Assembly: GCA_016748015.1 (NCBI GenBank) | Contig: JAAOMT010000664.1 | Coordinates: forward strand, 242,786 to 306,785 | DNA from: Geosiphon pyriformis | Taxonomy: Eukaryota > Glomeromycota > Glomeromycetes > Archaeosporales > Geosiphonaceae | Length of the DNA: 64,000 nucleotides | Reading direction: 5' to 3' | In this document: positions 48,221 to 60,329 of the stretch, in pieces | Layout: each line of letters starts with the position of its first letter | Numbering within the stretch: position 1 is the stretch's first letter | Notes under the pieces: generated by a model | What the model was told of the DNA's origin: nothing | The model's database searches: none | Seen by the model: the letters and a program-made list of their open reading frames with translations, nothing else | Position numbers and translations under genes: made by a program

Positions 48221-50060
48221 TTAATATGGCAGAGGAAGAAGTTATTCATAAGAGAGAAATTATTTCCATCTGTCAATCAATTTCCATTCTACCATATAAC
48301 CAGTACATATTAGCCATAAAAAAAAGAGTAAAGGATCAAGCTTAAATTTTTGAAGCAAAAACTACCAATTGTGAATTAGGAAAAATTGGACTTACCAATT
48401 TTTATATGCCAACCAAAAGCCTGAAACATATTAAAATTTCTATTTACAACACAACAGGAGATATTATTGAGATACCAAAAGGAATTCTCATCAGATATTT
48501 AAGCACTAAAGTTGAAAAACAACCACCAAATCCTATTTTAATTGTGTGAATATATGGACATTACATTACAAACAATATATAGACAAAAAAAATGTCTATT
48601 TGCTTCAACCAAAACAATTGGAACAAATGAACTTGGGAAATCTAGACTCATTACAACATATGCAACTTAAGATGTTATTTAACAACTTTAACAACATTTT
48701 TGCCAATGAAAACAAATTTGGCAAAACCAACATTATTCAGCATCAGATTAAAACTGAAGATATTATGCCAATAAAGCAAAAAACATATCAAATACCACCA
48801 GCCAGCCATGAAATTATTCAACAAAAGATCAACAGAATGTTGGACAATAAGTTAATTCAATCATTAATGAGTTTGTGGTCTTCACCAGTTGTATTAGTTT
48901 GGAAAAAGAATGGGAAAATTTGGTTTTGTGTGGATTACTGAAAGCTTAATGGAGTAACAAAAGGAGATAGCTACCTAATTCCAAAGATCCAAGAACTTTT
49001 TAATGCTTTTAGAAGAAAAAAATAGTTCTTAATATTAGACTTAAACAATAGTTACTAACAAGTAGCCATGAAACCAAAAGATAAAAAGAAAACAGCTTTT
49101 ACAACCTGAGAAAGAAATTTCAAATTTGAAGTTATGCCTTTTGGTTTAATAAATGCTCCAGTCACATTTTAATGGTTCATAAAAATTGTCTATACTAAAC
49201 TATTATAGAAATCAGTAGTTGTTTACTTAGATAATATTAATATGTTTTAATGATCATTTACACTATTTCCAACAAGTATTTGAAAGGCTAAAAAGAATCA
49301 AATTAAAATTAAATGCCACTAAATGTTTCTTTGGCAAAACAGAATTAAAATTTTTGGAATATATTATAAGCAAAGATGGAATCAAAACAGACCCAGACAA
49401 AATTGAGATAGTTAAAAACTTTTCAGTACTCATTAACTTGACCAAACTATGAGTATTTTTGGAATTTGCAGATTATTACCACTACTTTATCAAAGATTTT
49501 TTCAAACTGGCTCAGCCATTATACCAGCTCTAAACAAAGAACACCAAATATAAATGGATAAAAAACCAGCAAGAAGCTTTTGATACATTAAAAAGAAAGC
49601 TTATTTAAGCTTTAGTACTGATCTATCCAGATTATAGCAAACCATTCATGATCACAACTAATGTGTTAGGTCAAAAATTAGGAGCTGTATTATCTCAGAA
49701 AAAACCAGATAAAAGAAAACACCCAATAGCATATGCTAGTTGCAGCTTAAGTCCAGCTAAAAAAAACTATGGAACTCTAGCACTAGAATACTTAGCAATC
49801 TATTGAACAGTTATGAAATAGAAAAAATACTTAAGCCAGAAATTTGACATATATACTGATCACAAAAAATTGACATCAATCCAGAAGCAAGAATTTGGAG
49901 ATGATCCTCATGCTAAATAAAAAATAGAACTTTCACTATTTAATTATATAGTACATTACAAAAAGGAAAAAAAAAATGGAAATGCTAATAGTTTGTTATA
50001 AATAAGACAAATTTAAAAACATTTCAACCCAAAAATATAACAAAAGATGAATATACAAAA
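48221..50060 (+). pseudogene. Linker, reverse transcriptase and RNase H of B1
   Basis: Continues B1 after B2. 48546-48941 reads NNFNNIFANENKFGKTNI, then SSPVVLVWKKNGKIWFCVDY. Motif C is VVVYLDNIN (YLDD to YLDN). The thumb and RNase H (ATYAS-type text as AYASCSLSPAKKNYG) follow. Many stops, including TAG for Trp in LDLNNSY. Confidence 0.82.
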
Positions 50061-50229
50061 ATATCAACAATTTTAACACTATATTAATATTCAGTAGTTT
50101 AAAGAAAAATTATCTCCAAAGAAACAAAACAACATAAAACAACAATCCAAATATTTTATCACATACCAAAATATATTATATCAGAAAAATAGAAAGAATT
50201 CAGATCAACTATTCAGAGTAATCACAGAA

Positions 50230-51300
50230 TCAGAAAAAAAAACAGTACTATACAACATGTATTCAGATCTAACAGCAGGACATTTTCATAAAGAAGCAAT
50301 CATAAAAAAAACTAGAAAAAAGAGAAGAAACAAAACCTAGTGAGCCATTAAGACCAATCAAAGTGGGACAACCATTTGAGTGCATTGGAATAGACTTAGT
50401 CAGACTATTAACTATAACCAGCAAAGGAAACAGATATATTGTAGTAGCTATGAATTATCTTACTAAATAGCCAAAAGCAAAAGCCATTCAAAGAGCAGAT
50501 GCAAAATTTATTGCCGAATTTGTTTATCAAGATTTGATTTGTCAATATGGATGTCCAAAAAAATTACTTTCCAACCAAGAAACTTACTTTGTGAATAGAA
50601 CATTAACATAATTAAGCCAAAGATTTAGAATAAAAAGACCATTATCATTACTATATCATTCACAAACCAATAGCTTAGTTGAAAGATTTAATAAAACATT
50701 GTGTGAAGCAATTGCCAAAATCAACCAAGAAAATCAAGACAAATAAGATTTGTTTATACTATTAGTATTATTTGCTTATCAGACAATAAAGCAAAACACT
50801 ACACAAGCAACACCATTTAAGTTAATATATGGTAAAACAGCAACATTACTAGTGGAGATAAAAGTCAACATGTATCCAACTGAATTAATAACAAAAGACA
50901 ATTTTCAAGAAACATTGTTAAAAAAAACATATGACTTAATAGAAACACTAGAAAACAAATGGTGAAGAACAGCTAATAATATTCAAAAGTCACAAAAAAA
51001 ACAAAAAAAAAAACATGATAACCAACTACTGGATAAACCAGTTGAATTCAGGATTGAAAACAAAGTATTTTTACATTGTACCAAAGCAGAAAAACAATGG
51101 AGTAGAAAATTTGACCCCAAATAGGATGGACTATTTTACATAAAAGAAATTCAAAGAAATGAAGCTTATAAATTGAGATGAGACAACAAAATCTTAGCCA
51201 AAGCAGCATATAGTGATCGACTAAAACCATATCACCATATAGTATTATTATCTACCAATAATATTCCACAACTAGAAGTACAATAAATACTAGTCCAACC
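50230..51300 (+). pseudogene. Integrase of B1
   Basis: FHKEAIIKKTRKK, with part of the zinc region missing before EETKPS. Then CIGIDLVRLL, LLSNQETYFVNRTL (Asp to Asn) and TNSLVERFNKTLCEAI. The C-terminal GPF-like motif is degraded (DPK, stop, DGLFYIKEIQ). Inactive. Confidence 0.82.
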
Positions 51301-52049
51301 AAATAAAACCTCACAAGATCTAGAACCAATCATAACCATTGAACCAAATACATTAAAGTAAACAATCAAAGAAGTATATAAAAGACATAATCTATGCAAC
51401 AAAGCAACAAAAAAAATGGAAATACCAGATTATATTTACATCTTAGCTCAACAATTGTTTCAAGCCTTAAGTCAACAGCAATTAGACATAGAAATTGTCA
51501 TTAACCACCAAACAATCTGTTATTAAAACAACAAACAAAAAGAAAAAAATACACCATACTAGTGACCACAGAAACAATCAATAAACTGGTCAGATAAAAT
51601 AGTAGAGAAAGTAAAAAACACTTTTGGGAAAATATTCATCATGATTTCAACAAAAGAATTTTCAAAAGAAAATTGGAAACAATAGACAAAACAACTTCCA
51701 ATACTATACTGCTACTATTAGTTGGAACAAAAGTTAAACATTCAGAAATTATATTTTAATAAAGCCAAAAAGATATTCAATCAAGAAATAATACAGAATA
51801 TTGAAAATATTATTAGGAAGAAAGCAAATCTAACACTGTACATTAAAACAATCTATTGACTACACATAATATTTCAAAATTACCCAGAAATATTGTTACA
51901 CTTCAACATGAAGACAATCACCATTAACCAATGGAGAAGAATAAACAATGCACAAATCAAAGATATAAGAAACAAAATTAAACAAACAGTATTAAAAAAA
52001 GAAGTATTAGACTTAATTCAAAGTAAAAATTTTAACAGAGCTCAATATT
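51301..52049 (+). pseudogene. C-terminal tail region after integrase (B1)
   Basis: Corresponds to 38913-39660 of B2 (YIYILAQQLFQALSQQ, INHQTICY). Read with stops to SKNFNRAQY before the polypurine tract. Not recognised. Confidence 0.45.
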
Positions 52050-52065
52050 AAAAAGGAGAAGATAA
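52050..52065 (+). other. Polypurine tract of B1
   Basis: AAAAAGGAGAAGATAA immediately before the LTR start TGTTACTT. Confidence 0.78.
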
Positions 52066-52904
52066 TGTTACTTATAAAAAAAATATATAAAAAAAATAGT
52101 AAAAAAAACAGATAGACCAATAGGAGAGTAGTAGTTAACATGTAAGCATATTGTTTAGCAATGTAAAACAATGTCAGAAATTATGGTATATTGCTCAGCA
52201 ATATAAAGCAATATTAGAAAATTAGGGTATATTACTTAACAATATGAGCATTGTTTAAGAAATTATAGCACATTATTCAAAAATGTAAAGTAATCTCATA
52301 GAACCTAAATTATGTATATATAGTAAGAACATTAGAAGCAGAAAAGACAAATTCATTACTAATATCTCTTCATTACCATATCTCTAGTAAAATTATCAAT
52401 ATTAATAAATAATTATTTACTATCTCAATCAATCTTCCCACTATTAACACTTTATGTTGATAGTATCAAATACTTAATTATGTTGAAACAATAACTCTTG
52501 ATTATGGCTATTGATGGAATACTAATTTTAATTGCCTTGACTTATTTTTTTTATTTTTTTTATTTCTTTTTTTATTTCTATTTTTTCTTTATTGTTGTAT
52601 ACTAATTGATTAAAAGATTAAGCACTGAGTTACTGACATCAGGATATAGCACTAGTAAAAGACCCAAGAATAAGGATAAACACTCAGATTTGAGGATAGC
52701 TTACCAAAAGATTGCCAGCCACCATGCCAAGAAAAAAATTGACAGAATTGCAATTTTGAGAAGTGACAGACAACAAATATCTTAACCTGTGAGTTGACAC
52801 TTAAAACAACACAAAAAGAAAACCATACTTAAATCTCTGTCTATTATACAAAAAACTCCAACCAAAGCCTTCAGATATTAACAACAAGATCAGTCATTAA
52901 ACAC
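52066..52904 (+). repeat. 3' LTR of B1, first part
   Basis: Starts TGTTACTTAT and follows the 5' LTR (24758-25623) to ACAC, where C has inserted. It carries the CATTG/CAATG array at 52140-52290 and a TATA-like run near 52310. The remainder is at 63078-63129. Confidence 0.88.
52901..52904 (+). repeat. Target site duplication of C, left (ACAC)
   Basis: ACAC here and at 63074-63077 flank C exactly; joining them restores the B1 LTR text. Confidence 0.85.
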
Positions 52905-53757
52905 TGTTACTCATAGAAATATAGAGAATATAGATTAGCATAGTTATTAACCAATCAGAAGTAGACGTAGTAAAATATGGAATTCCAGGATTCCTCTCAG
53001 AAATTGCAGGATTCCAGAAATTACAGAATTTTCACAAGAAATTACAGAATTCCAGAATTCCAGAATTCCTCTCAAAAGAATTGCAGGATTTCTGTTGTGA
53101 AGAATTGAGGAATTGAGAAATCTCAATTATGTATATATAGCAGTAGAATTAGAAGCTAAAAAGACAAACCTCTCAGTTTAGATTTCATCTAAACAACTTT
53201 CCAAACCACAAATAAATAACTGTTTGTTATCTCAAATCTGCTGCCACTATCAACATGAAGTGTTGATAGTAATTGATACTTAACTACACTAAAACAATAG
53301 CTCTTAATCATGGCTATTGACGAAATACTAACTTGCAAATTGCCTTGGCTTATTTCTTTTCTTTCTTTATTTTCTTTTCTTTTTTTTATTTCTTGCTTTA
53401 ATTTTATTGTTGTTTACTAACTCTATTAAGAATTAACACATAGGGTACTAACGTCAGAATAAACATGACTGGTAAAAGACCCAGAAATAAGGGTAGAACA
53501 TTCAATTGAGGATAGCTTACCAGAAGGAATACCGGCCATCAAACTGAGAAAAAAATTGACAAAACTGCAGTTTTAGGAAGCTATAGATAAAACTATTATC
53601 ATTGAATCTTTGTCCATTATACAAAAAACTCAACCAACCCTTCAGATACAAACCTGTCAGACACAAACCTTCAGATCACTATTGACTGCAACTAGATTTG
53701 AGCACCAAGTTACAGGTTTGTTATCTAATCCAACACCAGAAATAATCACCTGTAATA
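52905..53757 (+). repeat. 5' LTR of C (853 bp)
   Basis: Starts TGTTACTCAT, ends CACCTGTAATA (CA has become TA). CCAAT box near 52951, GAATTC-rich array, then TATGTATATATAGC near 53129-53142. Same length as the 3' LTR, differing mostly by transitions. Confidence 0.93.
52980..53125 (+). repeat. GAATTCC array in U3 of C (5' LTR)
   Basis: Repeated words such as CAGAATTCCAGAATTCC and GCAGGATTCC, directly upstream of the TATA-like run. It replaces the CATTG/CAATG array of B1 and B2. The same array is in the 3' LTR at about 62296-62440. Confidence 0.85.
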
Positions 53758-53759
53758 TT

Positions 53760-53775
53760 TGGTGCTCCCTGTGAG
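53760..53775 (+). other. Primer binding site of C
   Basis: TGGTGCTCCCTGTGAG starts two bases after the LTR. Read as a tRNA 3' end, it implies an acceptor strand AGGGAGC plus A and CCA. The tRNA is not identified. Confidence 0.68.
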
Positions 53776-53816
53776 ATATAATCCTACAGAGAACCAGCAT
53801 CAACACAAATCTAAAA

Positions 53817-55660
53817 GTGGCAAAATTAGAAAACATAGGAGCAAACCATCTAGAATTCACAAAATTCTTATTTCAACACTACTGTCAACATTTGGGATTA
53901 AATTACAACCACATATCAGTGGAATCAGCTTTCAATTTCTACATCAATGAAAAAATTGCCTATCTGTTAGGAACACCAGTAAATATCAAATCGGCAAGAG
54001 AAGTCTTTTACAGTAAATTAATTCAAAATACTAACTTGCCAACAAATCACAATTTTGCCTCCATCATCACGGAAATCAACAAAGAAATTGAACACCACAC
54101 ACTGCAAAGATACCCCATTACTTACATAAGCAAAGGCAAAGGAAAACTGCAAACACCAGCAATAACACCCAAAAAAATACAACCACCTACTTGAAAGAAA
54201 ACAAGAGTTGAATCCCCAACTAATCCATCATACCACTATACACCCAGAAGTGCCATTAATATTACATCTACCAGCACGTCCACATCAAACATAACATCAG
54301 CATTTGGATGATTTCCATTCCAAAGTAAACAAAGGAAAGCAGAGTTATTAGAACCATATGATGTGTATTTTGAAGGATTTAACTCGTGATCATCAACACT
54401 ATCAGGACTCCAATTACCATTGCCTTCCCCAGATTTCAAAATTTCTGATCTGTGGGAAGTAATGGAATCAGAAGAAGAGGAAGAAGAAGAAGCTGAAGAT
54501 TAAAAATTCACTTGCCAGAACCTGATCACTGAAAACCCAGAATCTTCAAACTCAGCAAAATCTAAACCCAGAAAATCCGGAAATCAAAACTCCGAACATT
54601 CAAACACCACCAACTCAGGATAATTGAAACCCCGATTTAATAAATCAACAAAACTTACCTCTAGTAATTATCATCAATCAACCACCAATTAATCCAATAG
54701 CCAAACCCATACAACCACCACTTTAACTACCACCCCAACAACTTATGCAACAACAACCACTTCAACTACCACTACAACAACCCAATTTAGATCCAATGGC
54801 CTATGCACCAATCGCAAAACTTGACAATTTTACTGGTAAAGAAGACGACGCCCAAATATGGCTCAACAATGTTGAAAAAGCTATAGTAGCCAACAGATGA
54901 AATGACAGTAGAGCCTTTCAAGCAATCTCCTATTTTCTCAAAGATACTACCAACTCGTGGTATCAGAGCCTAGTCGCCAAACCACAAACTTTCAATGAGT
55001 TCAAAACAGAATTCTTGAGATACTTTAGTAATAATAATAGTATTAATTACTTGATCAACACATTCACTACTATCAAACAAGAGGACACAGAAGCAGTCAC
55101 CACTTACTTGGGATGCTTCCATAGAAATCTGCATCAAATTCAGGCAATTCAAGCTGATTACTTTACAGTGCCACAGATCTTGAACCAGTTCATCAGAAGA
55201 TTGCACAGTAACATTCTTCAGCAAGTATGTCTAATGCATCCAGTTGACTTCTCAACTGCCGTCACCCATGCCAGAGATTTTGAAGCAGTCGAGCTAGAAG
55301 CCAACCACGTCCAAGCTGTAAATTTAGTGATGAACAGATCATCTGACTTGGATTCCAAACTGAAACAATTCAGTAATACAATCAATCAGAAACTAGAAGG
55401 ATACTTAGCTGACAATCATGCAATCTATTAACTACTACAATAATACAATAATTCAGGAAACACAAATTGTTTCCAAAATCAGCCACGTCTATCAACATTA
55501 TTATCATCATCATTATCCAATCAGCCATGGCAGCCAGAAATGCATGTTTGCCACAACTGTAGTAAACAAGGTCACATTAGAGCCAACTGTTGGTTTTATA
55601 GCAACAATTCACAATCGGGAAATCAATATTGAAACCCTGATTGCAAATTTCAGACTCAGA
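53817..55660 (+). pseudogene. Gag of C, no ATG at its start
   Basis: The frame opens after a TGA at 53772 and holds no ATG before KLENIGANHLEFTKFLFQHY; the candidate start is GTG 53817. An acidic run (EEEEEEEAED) and a proline/threonine region follow. The retrotransposon gag domain is at about 54830-55400 (LDNFTGKEDDAQIWLNNVEK, FLRYFSNNNSINYL, QILNQFIRRLHSN). Near 55545-55590 the knuckle reads CHNCSKQGHIRANC. The tail has YQPP repeats (55705-55830) and leads in the same frame to the protease. Stops are few in the capsid part; TAA at 55429 replaces a Gln present in B1. Confidence 0.85.
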
Positions 55661-56142
55661 ATTACTACCCAAACCAAAACCAATATCAAGCCAATTACTT
55701 GCCAATGATGCAGCAACCAATCTATCAACCACCAGTATATCAACCTCCAATTTATCAACTGCAGCCACCGGTAATTTATCAGCCACAGCCCCAAATAATT
55801 TATCAGTTCCAACAACCAATTCAAATACTACTCCAAAACTCCACTCAAATAACATCAAGAAATCCAAGACCTAGAATCACTCAAAACTGGAGATCAGTGA
55901 TGGTTGTTCATTAACCAATTCCTAGCTTCTTTTACCAACCATCAGGCTCTCGACAGTAGAATCTGGGTACTGGTTTTACCCAAAACCCGAATTCTCAGAA
56001 CTATTTAAGTCTCCTGGTTACCCCAAAAGATGCCACCACCAACAACTCGGAATCCAACCCACCCCAAACAACACTTACCAACAATATTCTATCAGCAATT
56101 GTCACCAAAAACAAATCTTTTGCAGCCATCTTTCCTTTCAAA

Positions 56143-56530
56143 TTGGAGGAAACCATCAACCCATCTTTGTTCAATGGAGCAGCACTTAAGGAGAAACCCA
56201 TCACCACAATGTACACTGATGCAAAAGTTGATGGTCACTCCATCAAACTAATCCTAGATAGTAGATTAGCTGACAGCATTATCACAAGACAACTCATGGA
56301 TCAATTAGGTCACCGAGTTGATCACACTGTCAGCGCCAGGATTATTACAGCCAATAGAGCGACCAAAACACCCATTGGAGAGATTAATGATTTCTCCATA
56401 GAAGTCAATAGTATTATAGTACCAATCAAAATACTCATCATAGAAGCCATTTAATACCAAGCACTTATTGGGAATAACTGACTATCCAAAACCAATGTGA
56501 CTTTAGATTAGAACACCCAAGAGCTCCAGC
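56143..56530 (+). pseudogene. Aspartic protease of C
   Basis: LILDSRLADSIITRQLMDQL: the DSG triad reads DSR, the same change as in B2. FSIEVNSIIVPIKILIIEAI follows, then stops where B2 has Trp and Gln. Confidence 0.83.
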
Positions 56531-56954
56531 TTAGCCAGAATGGCTGACACATACGAGTACCAGCCATGTGTGACCACTTCAAGCCTATCACCATGCCATC
56601 AACACCACTTATCAAATTCGAGGAAGAAAAAGTGAAACCCACCTGAAAACCATACCAAGTTTCGTGGGCCGACATCAACCACAATGAACTGCTGCCAATA
56701 CTTATCTGGGACAACAACGACAATGGAAAGGAGAAACAAAGAGAAAAACCTATTTGGGAAGCCACCATTGACACTTGGACCAACAACAACCAAAGCGAGA
56801 TGTCACCAATTCTAGATTGGAAAGAAAAGAACAAGGAAAAAGGGAAAGAAAAGGAAGAAAACATACTTGAAAAAACCACTACTGCAGAAGAAATAACTAG
56901 TGACTGGGAAAGGGAATACTCATGTGAACCAATAAAAGAGCCATTATATATCTC

Positions 56955-57230
56955 TCAAATGCAAGGACTGTAAGAAGAAACTGTCCTCAATGGGAGCTTG
57001 GGTAGTACTAGACAAAAACTACTAAATGCGAACCTATTACTATTGCAAGTCCTGCTATAGAAAATGATATAGCTACCCAAAAAGACAAGGCAAGTGGAAC
57101 AACAAACCATGTTTCACTTGTGGTGAACAATTACTCAATGAAAGAATGTGGAACGACATTCCTGGTCGAAGAGGAATGTGTGACACTTCATGCCAATACA
57201 CAATCCTTATCAGTGATTGAATGAGTCATG
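56955..57230 (+). pseudogene. First Cys-rich module of C
   Basis: CKDCKKKLSSMGAW, YYYCKSCYRK, KPCFTCGEQLLNERMWNDIP and MCDTSC: four Cys pairs, probably zinc binding. A 2-bp loss just upstream, compared with B1, puts it in another frame than the protease. Not recognised as a known family. Confidence 0.6.
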
Positions 57231-57520
57231 ATATGTCCATCACAGCAGTATGACACCAAGCTATATCTCACCTAGATGGCTATCTACATGACAAAGACAA
57301 GATCTGGCAAATGGTTAATGCCAAAGTAAAAAGCACTTCGTCCAGTGAAATTCTGGAAATCAAGAATAACCCTCCAGAACCAACAAACATTGTTTTGGTT
57401 CTCAACTTGGACGTCTTTATTGACTTAGAAAACAGCCCAGAAGAATTTCATGAACACTATTAAAATCTAGCACCTATAAGAGAAGAGCAAGAGCAACACT
57501 TGAAAGAAATCAACATCTGA

Positions 57521-57817
57521 TTATGTAACCACTGTTTGATTCCATGTGACTTCCAATTCTGTGATAATTGTGACCTTATCTACAATCCACCACCATGCAT
57601 GATCTACACAATCCCCAAAAAAGAAGAACCAATTAACAGTTGTGCATTAGAATTAGAATTGAGTTCCAACTCTGATTCAAACTCTGACAATGATGATAAC
57701 AAAAATAACAGTTCCAGCTCCATTCAAAATGGCTATGACAATAATTCCAACTCAGATTCAAACTCCAATTCAAACTACAAACAATATATTGCACTCCCTG
57801 ACCTTATCAAAGAGTAA
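57521..57817 (+). pseudogene. Second Cys-rich module and acidic linker of C
   Basis: LCNHCLIPCDFQFCDNCDLIY: five Cys in a C-x2-C-x4-C-x4-C-x2-C array. A Ser/Asn/Asp-rich linker (NSDNDDNKNNSSSS) follows, then the dUTPase. Family A has a related module at 30445-30560. Confidence 0.62.
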
Positions 57818-57853
57818 GAACTGAGATGGTTTAGTGATAATAATGAAGGTATT

Positions 57854-58270
57854 ATGTCAGAACGTGTGCATAATACTGATACAGGATTTGATCTGAGATA
57901 TCCAGAAAAGAACACCATCAAATTGAAATCTTATTCACGCACTTGTATTAATCTGAAAATAGCACTGGAAATTCCAACAACAATAATGGTTCAATTAGTA
58001 TCTAGGAGTAATTTAGTGAAAAAGGAAATAAACATCAGAGGAGGAATAATTGATGTAGGATATGTAAGAAATATCATTGCTATGCTACAAAATGACTCAG
58101 AAAAAGCCTATGTTATAGAGCCAAATGAAAGAATAGCATAGGCAATATTCCTGTCTCTGGTGAAAATTGCTTAGTTAGTTTCAATAGGAAATAGGAAAAA
58201 ATTAGGGATAACAGCAAGAGGGATATAGAGATTTGGATCAACAGGTAGAATAGATGTATTAGTCAATATA
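57854..58270 (+). pseudogene. dUTPase domain of C
   Basis: NTDTGFDLRYPEK, RSNLVKKEIN, GGIIDVGYVRNIIAMLQN, then TAG and QAIFLSLVK-type text (AIFLSLVKIA), and RFGSTGRID. Catalytic Asp kept. Stops at 58139 and nearby. All three family B copies keep this domain in the same place, so it is part of the element. Confidence 0.85.
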
Positions 58271-58299
58271 GTAGAGGAAGAAATTATTGGCCAAGGAGA

Positions 58300-58834
58300 A
58301 ATTATCTCAACTGGTCAAACAATTTCCATTCTACCATATAGCCAATACATGTTAGCAATAGAAAGGAGAGAAAAGGAGCAAGAACAGATTTTTGAAACAG
58401 AAGCAACCCTTTATGAATCAAGAGAAATTGGACTTATTAATCTATACATACCAGCCAAGAGCCATAACCATATCAAAATTCCCATTTACAACAAAACTAG
58501 AAATGTTGTAGAGATACCAGAAGGAACCACTCTCAGATATTTAACCACGGAAATTGAAGATCAAGCACCAAGCAGCATTCCAGATTTTCCACAGCTTTGT
58601 GGATATGTGGACATTACATCACAAACCATCTATGGACAAAACAAATGTTATCTATTACAGCCAGAACAATTGAAACAGATAAACATGGGAAATCTAGACC
58701 CATTTCAACAGATGCAACTAAAGATGTTACTCAATAATTTCAATAACATCTTTACCAGTGAAAACAAATTTGGCAGAACTGATATTATCCAGCATCAAAT
58801 CAAAACTGAAGATGCAATGCCAATCAAACAGTGA
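58300..58834 (+). pseudogene. Linker domain before RT (C)
   Basis: Open for 161 codons: SREIGLINLYIPAKSHNHIK, VEIPEGTTLRYLTTEIEDQ, LCGYVDITSQTIYGQNKCYL, NNFNNIFTSENKFGRTDI. Corresponds to 42430-42830 of B2 plus the RT entry region. Confidence 0.65.
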
Positions 58835-60060
58835 GCATATAGGATACCACCAGCCAGTCATGAAATCATCCATCAAGAGATTAACTGAATACTTGACAAT
58901 GGGTTAATTCAGCCATCAATGAGCCCATGGTTATTACCAGTAGTACTTGTCCATAAGAAGAATAGAAAAATCCAATTTTGTGTAGACTACAGAAAACTCA
59001 ATGGTGTAATTCGTAGAAACAGCTATCCAACTCCACGGATACAAGAACTATTCGATGCTTTTGGTGGAAACAAATGGTTCTTAACATTAGACTTGGATAG
59101 TGGTTACTGGCAAGTAGCCATGGATTTAGCTGACAAAGAAAAAATGGTGTTCACCACAAGAGAGGAAAACTTTGAATTTGAAGTTATGCCATTTAGGTTA
59201 ACCAATGCTCCAGCTACATTCCAATGGCTAATAAAAATTGTGTATATTGGCTTATTGTGAAAATCAGTAGTTGTATACTTAGATGACACCAATGTATTCT
59301 CAAAAACATTTGATAATCATCTATGTTATCTCCAACAAGTGTTTGAAAGACTACGATGAGCAGGATTAAAATTGAATACAACAAAGTGTTTTTTTGGCAA
59401 AACAGAACTAAAATTCTTGGAACACATAGTTAGCAAAGATGGCATAAAAACAGATCAGGAGAAAATAGAGATAGTAAAAAACTTTCTAATACCAATCAAT
59501 ATAACCGAGCTGAAATTATTTTTAGAATTTGTGAGCTATTATAGACACTTCATAAAGAATTTTTCAAAGATAGCACAATCATTCAATGATCTTCAAACCA
59601 AAAATGCAAAGTATGAATGGACTGAAACCTAGCAAGAAACATTTGACATCTTAAGAAGAAAGCTTATTCAAGCTCCAGTATTGATCTATTCAGATTATAG
59701 TAAACCATTTATTATCATTACTGATACATCAGGTCAAGCATTGAGAGCAGTACTATCTCAGAGAGGATTGGATAAAAGAGAACATCCAGTCACATATGCC
59801 AGCTGAGGTTTGACTCCAGCTGAAAAGAACTATGGAACACCAGAATTAGAACATCTAGCAATCTATTGGGCAGTTATGAAATGGAAAAAATACTTGAGCC
59901 AAAAGTTTGAGGTATACACAGATCACAAAAGATTGACATTACTCCAAAAACAAGAATTTGGAGATGGAAAACAGTCAAGATAGAAAATGGCTCTTTTGAC
60001 ATATACTTATACTATACATTATAAAAAGAGAAAAAACAACGGAAATGCCAACAGTTTGTT
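58835..60060 (+). pseudogene. Reverse transcriptase and RNase H of C
   Basis: 58919-59260: LPVVLVHKKNRKIQFCVDYR, LDLDSGYWQVAMDLADKEK, MPFRLTNAPATFQW (Gly to Arg in the MPFGL box). TGA follows, then VVVYLDDTNVFSKTF with intact YLDD. 59372-59632: thumb. RNase H: TDTSGQALRAVLSQ and KNYGTPELEHLAIYW. A frame change lies between here and integrase. Confidence 0.88.
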
Positions 60061-60329
60061 GCGAATAAGACAAATCTAAAAACATTTCAACCCAAAAATA
60101 TAACAAAACCAAAACAATACTCACAAAAATATAACAAAAGATGAACACATAAAAATATCAACAACTTCAACATTATATAGATACTCAACAGTTCAAGGAG
60201 AAATTATCTCAACTAGAACAAAAGAGGATCAAACAACAATCCAAATATTTTATCACTTACCAAAATATACTTTATCAGAAAAATAGAAAAGATGCAGATC
60301 AACCAACCAGAGTAATTACAAAACCAGAA

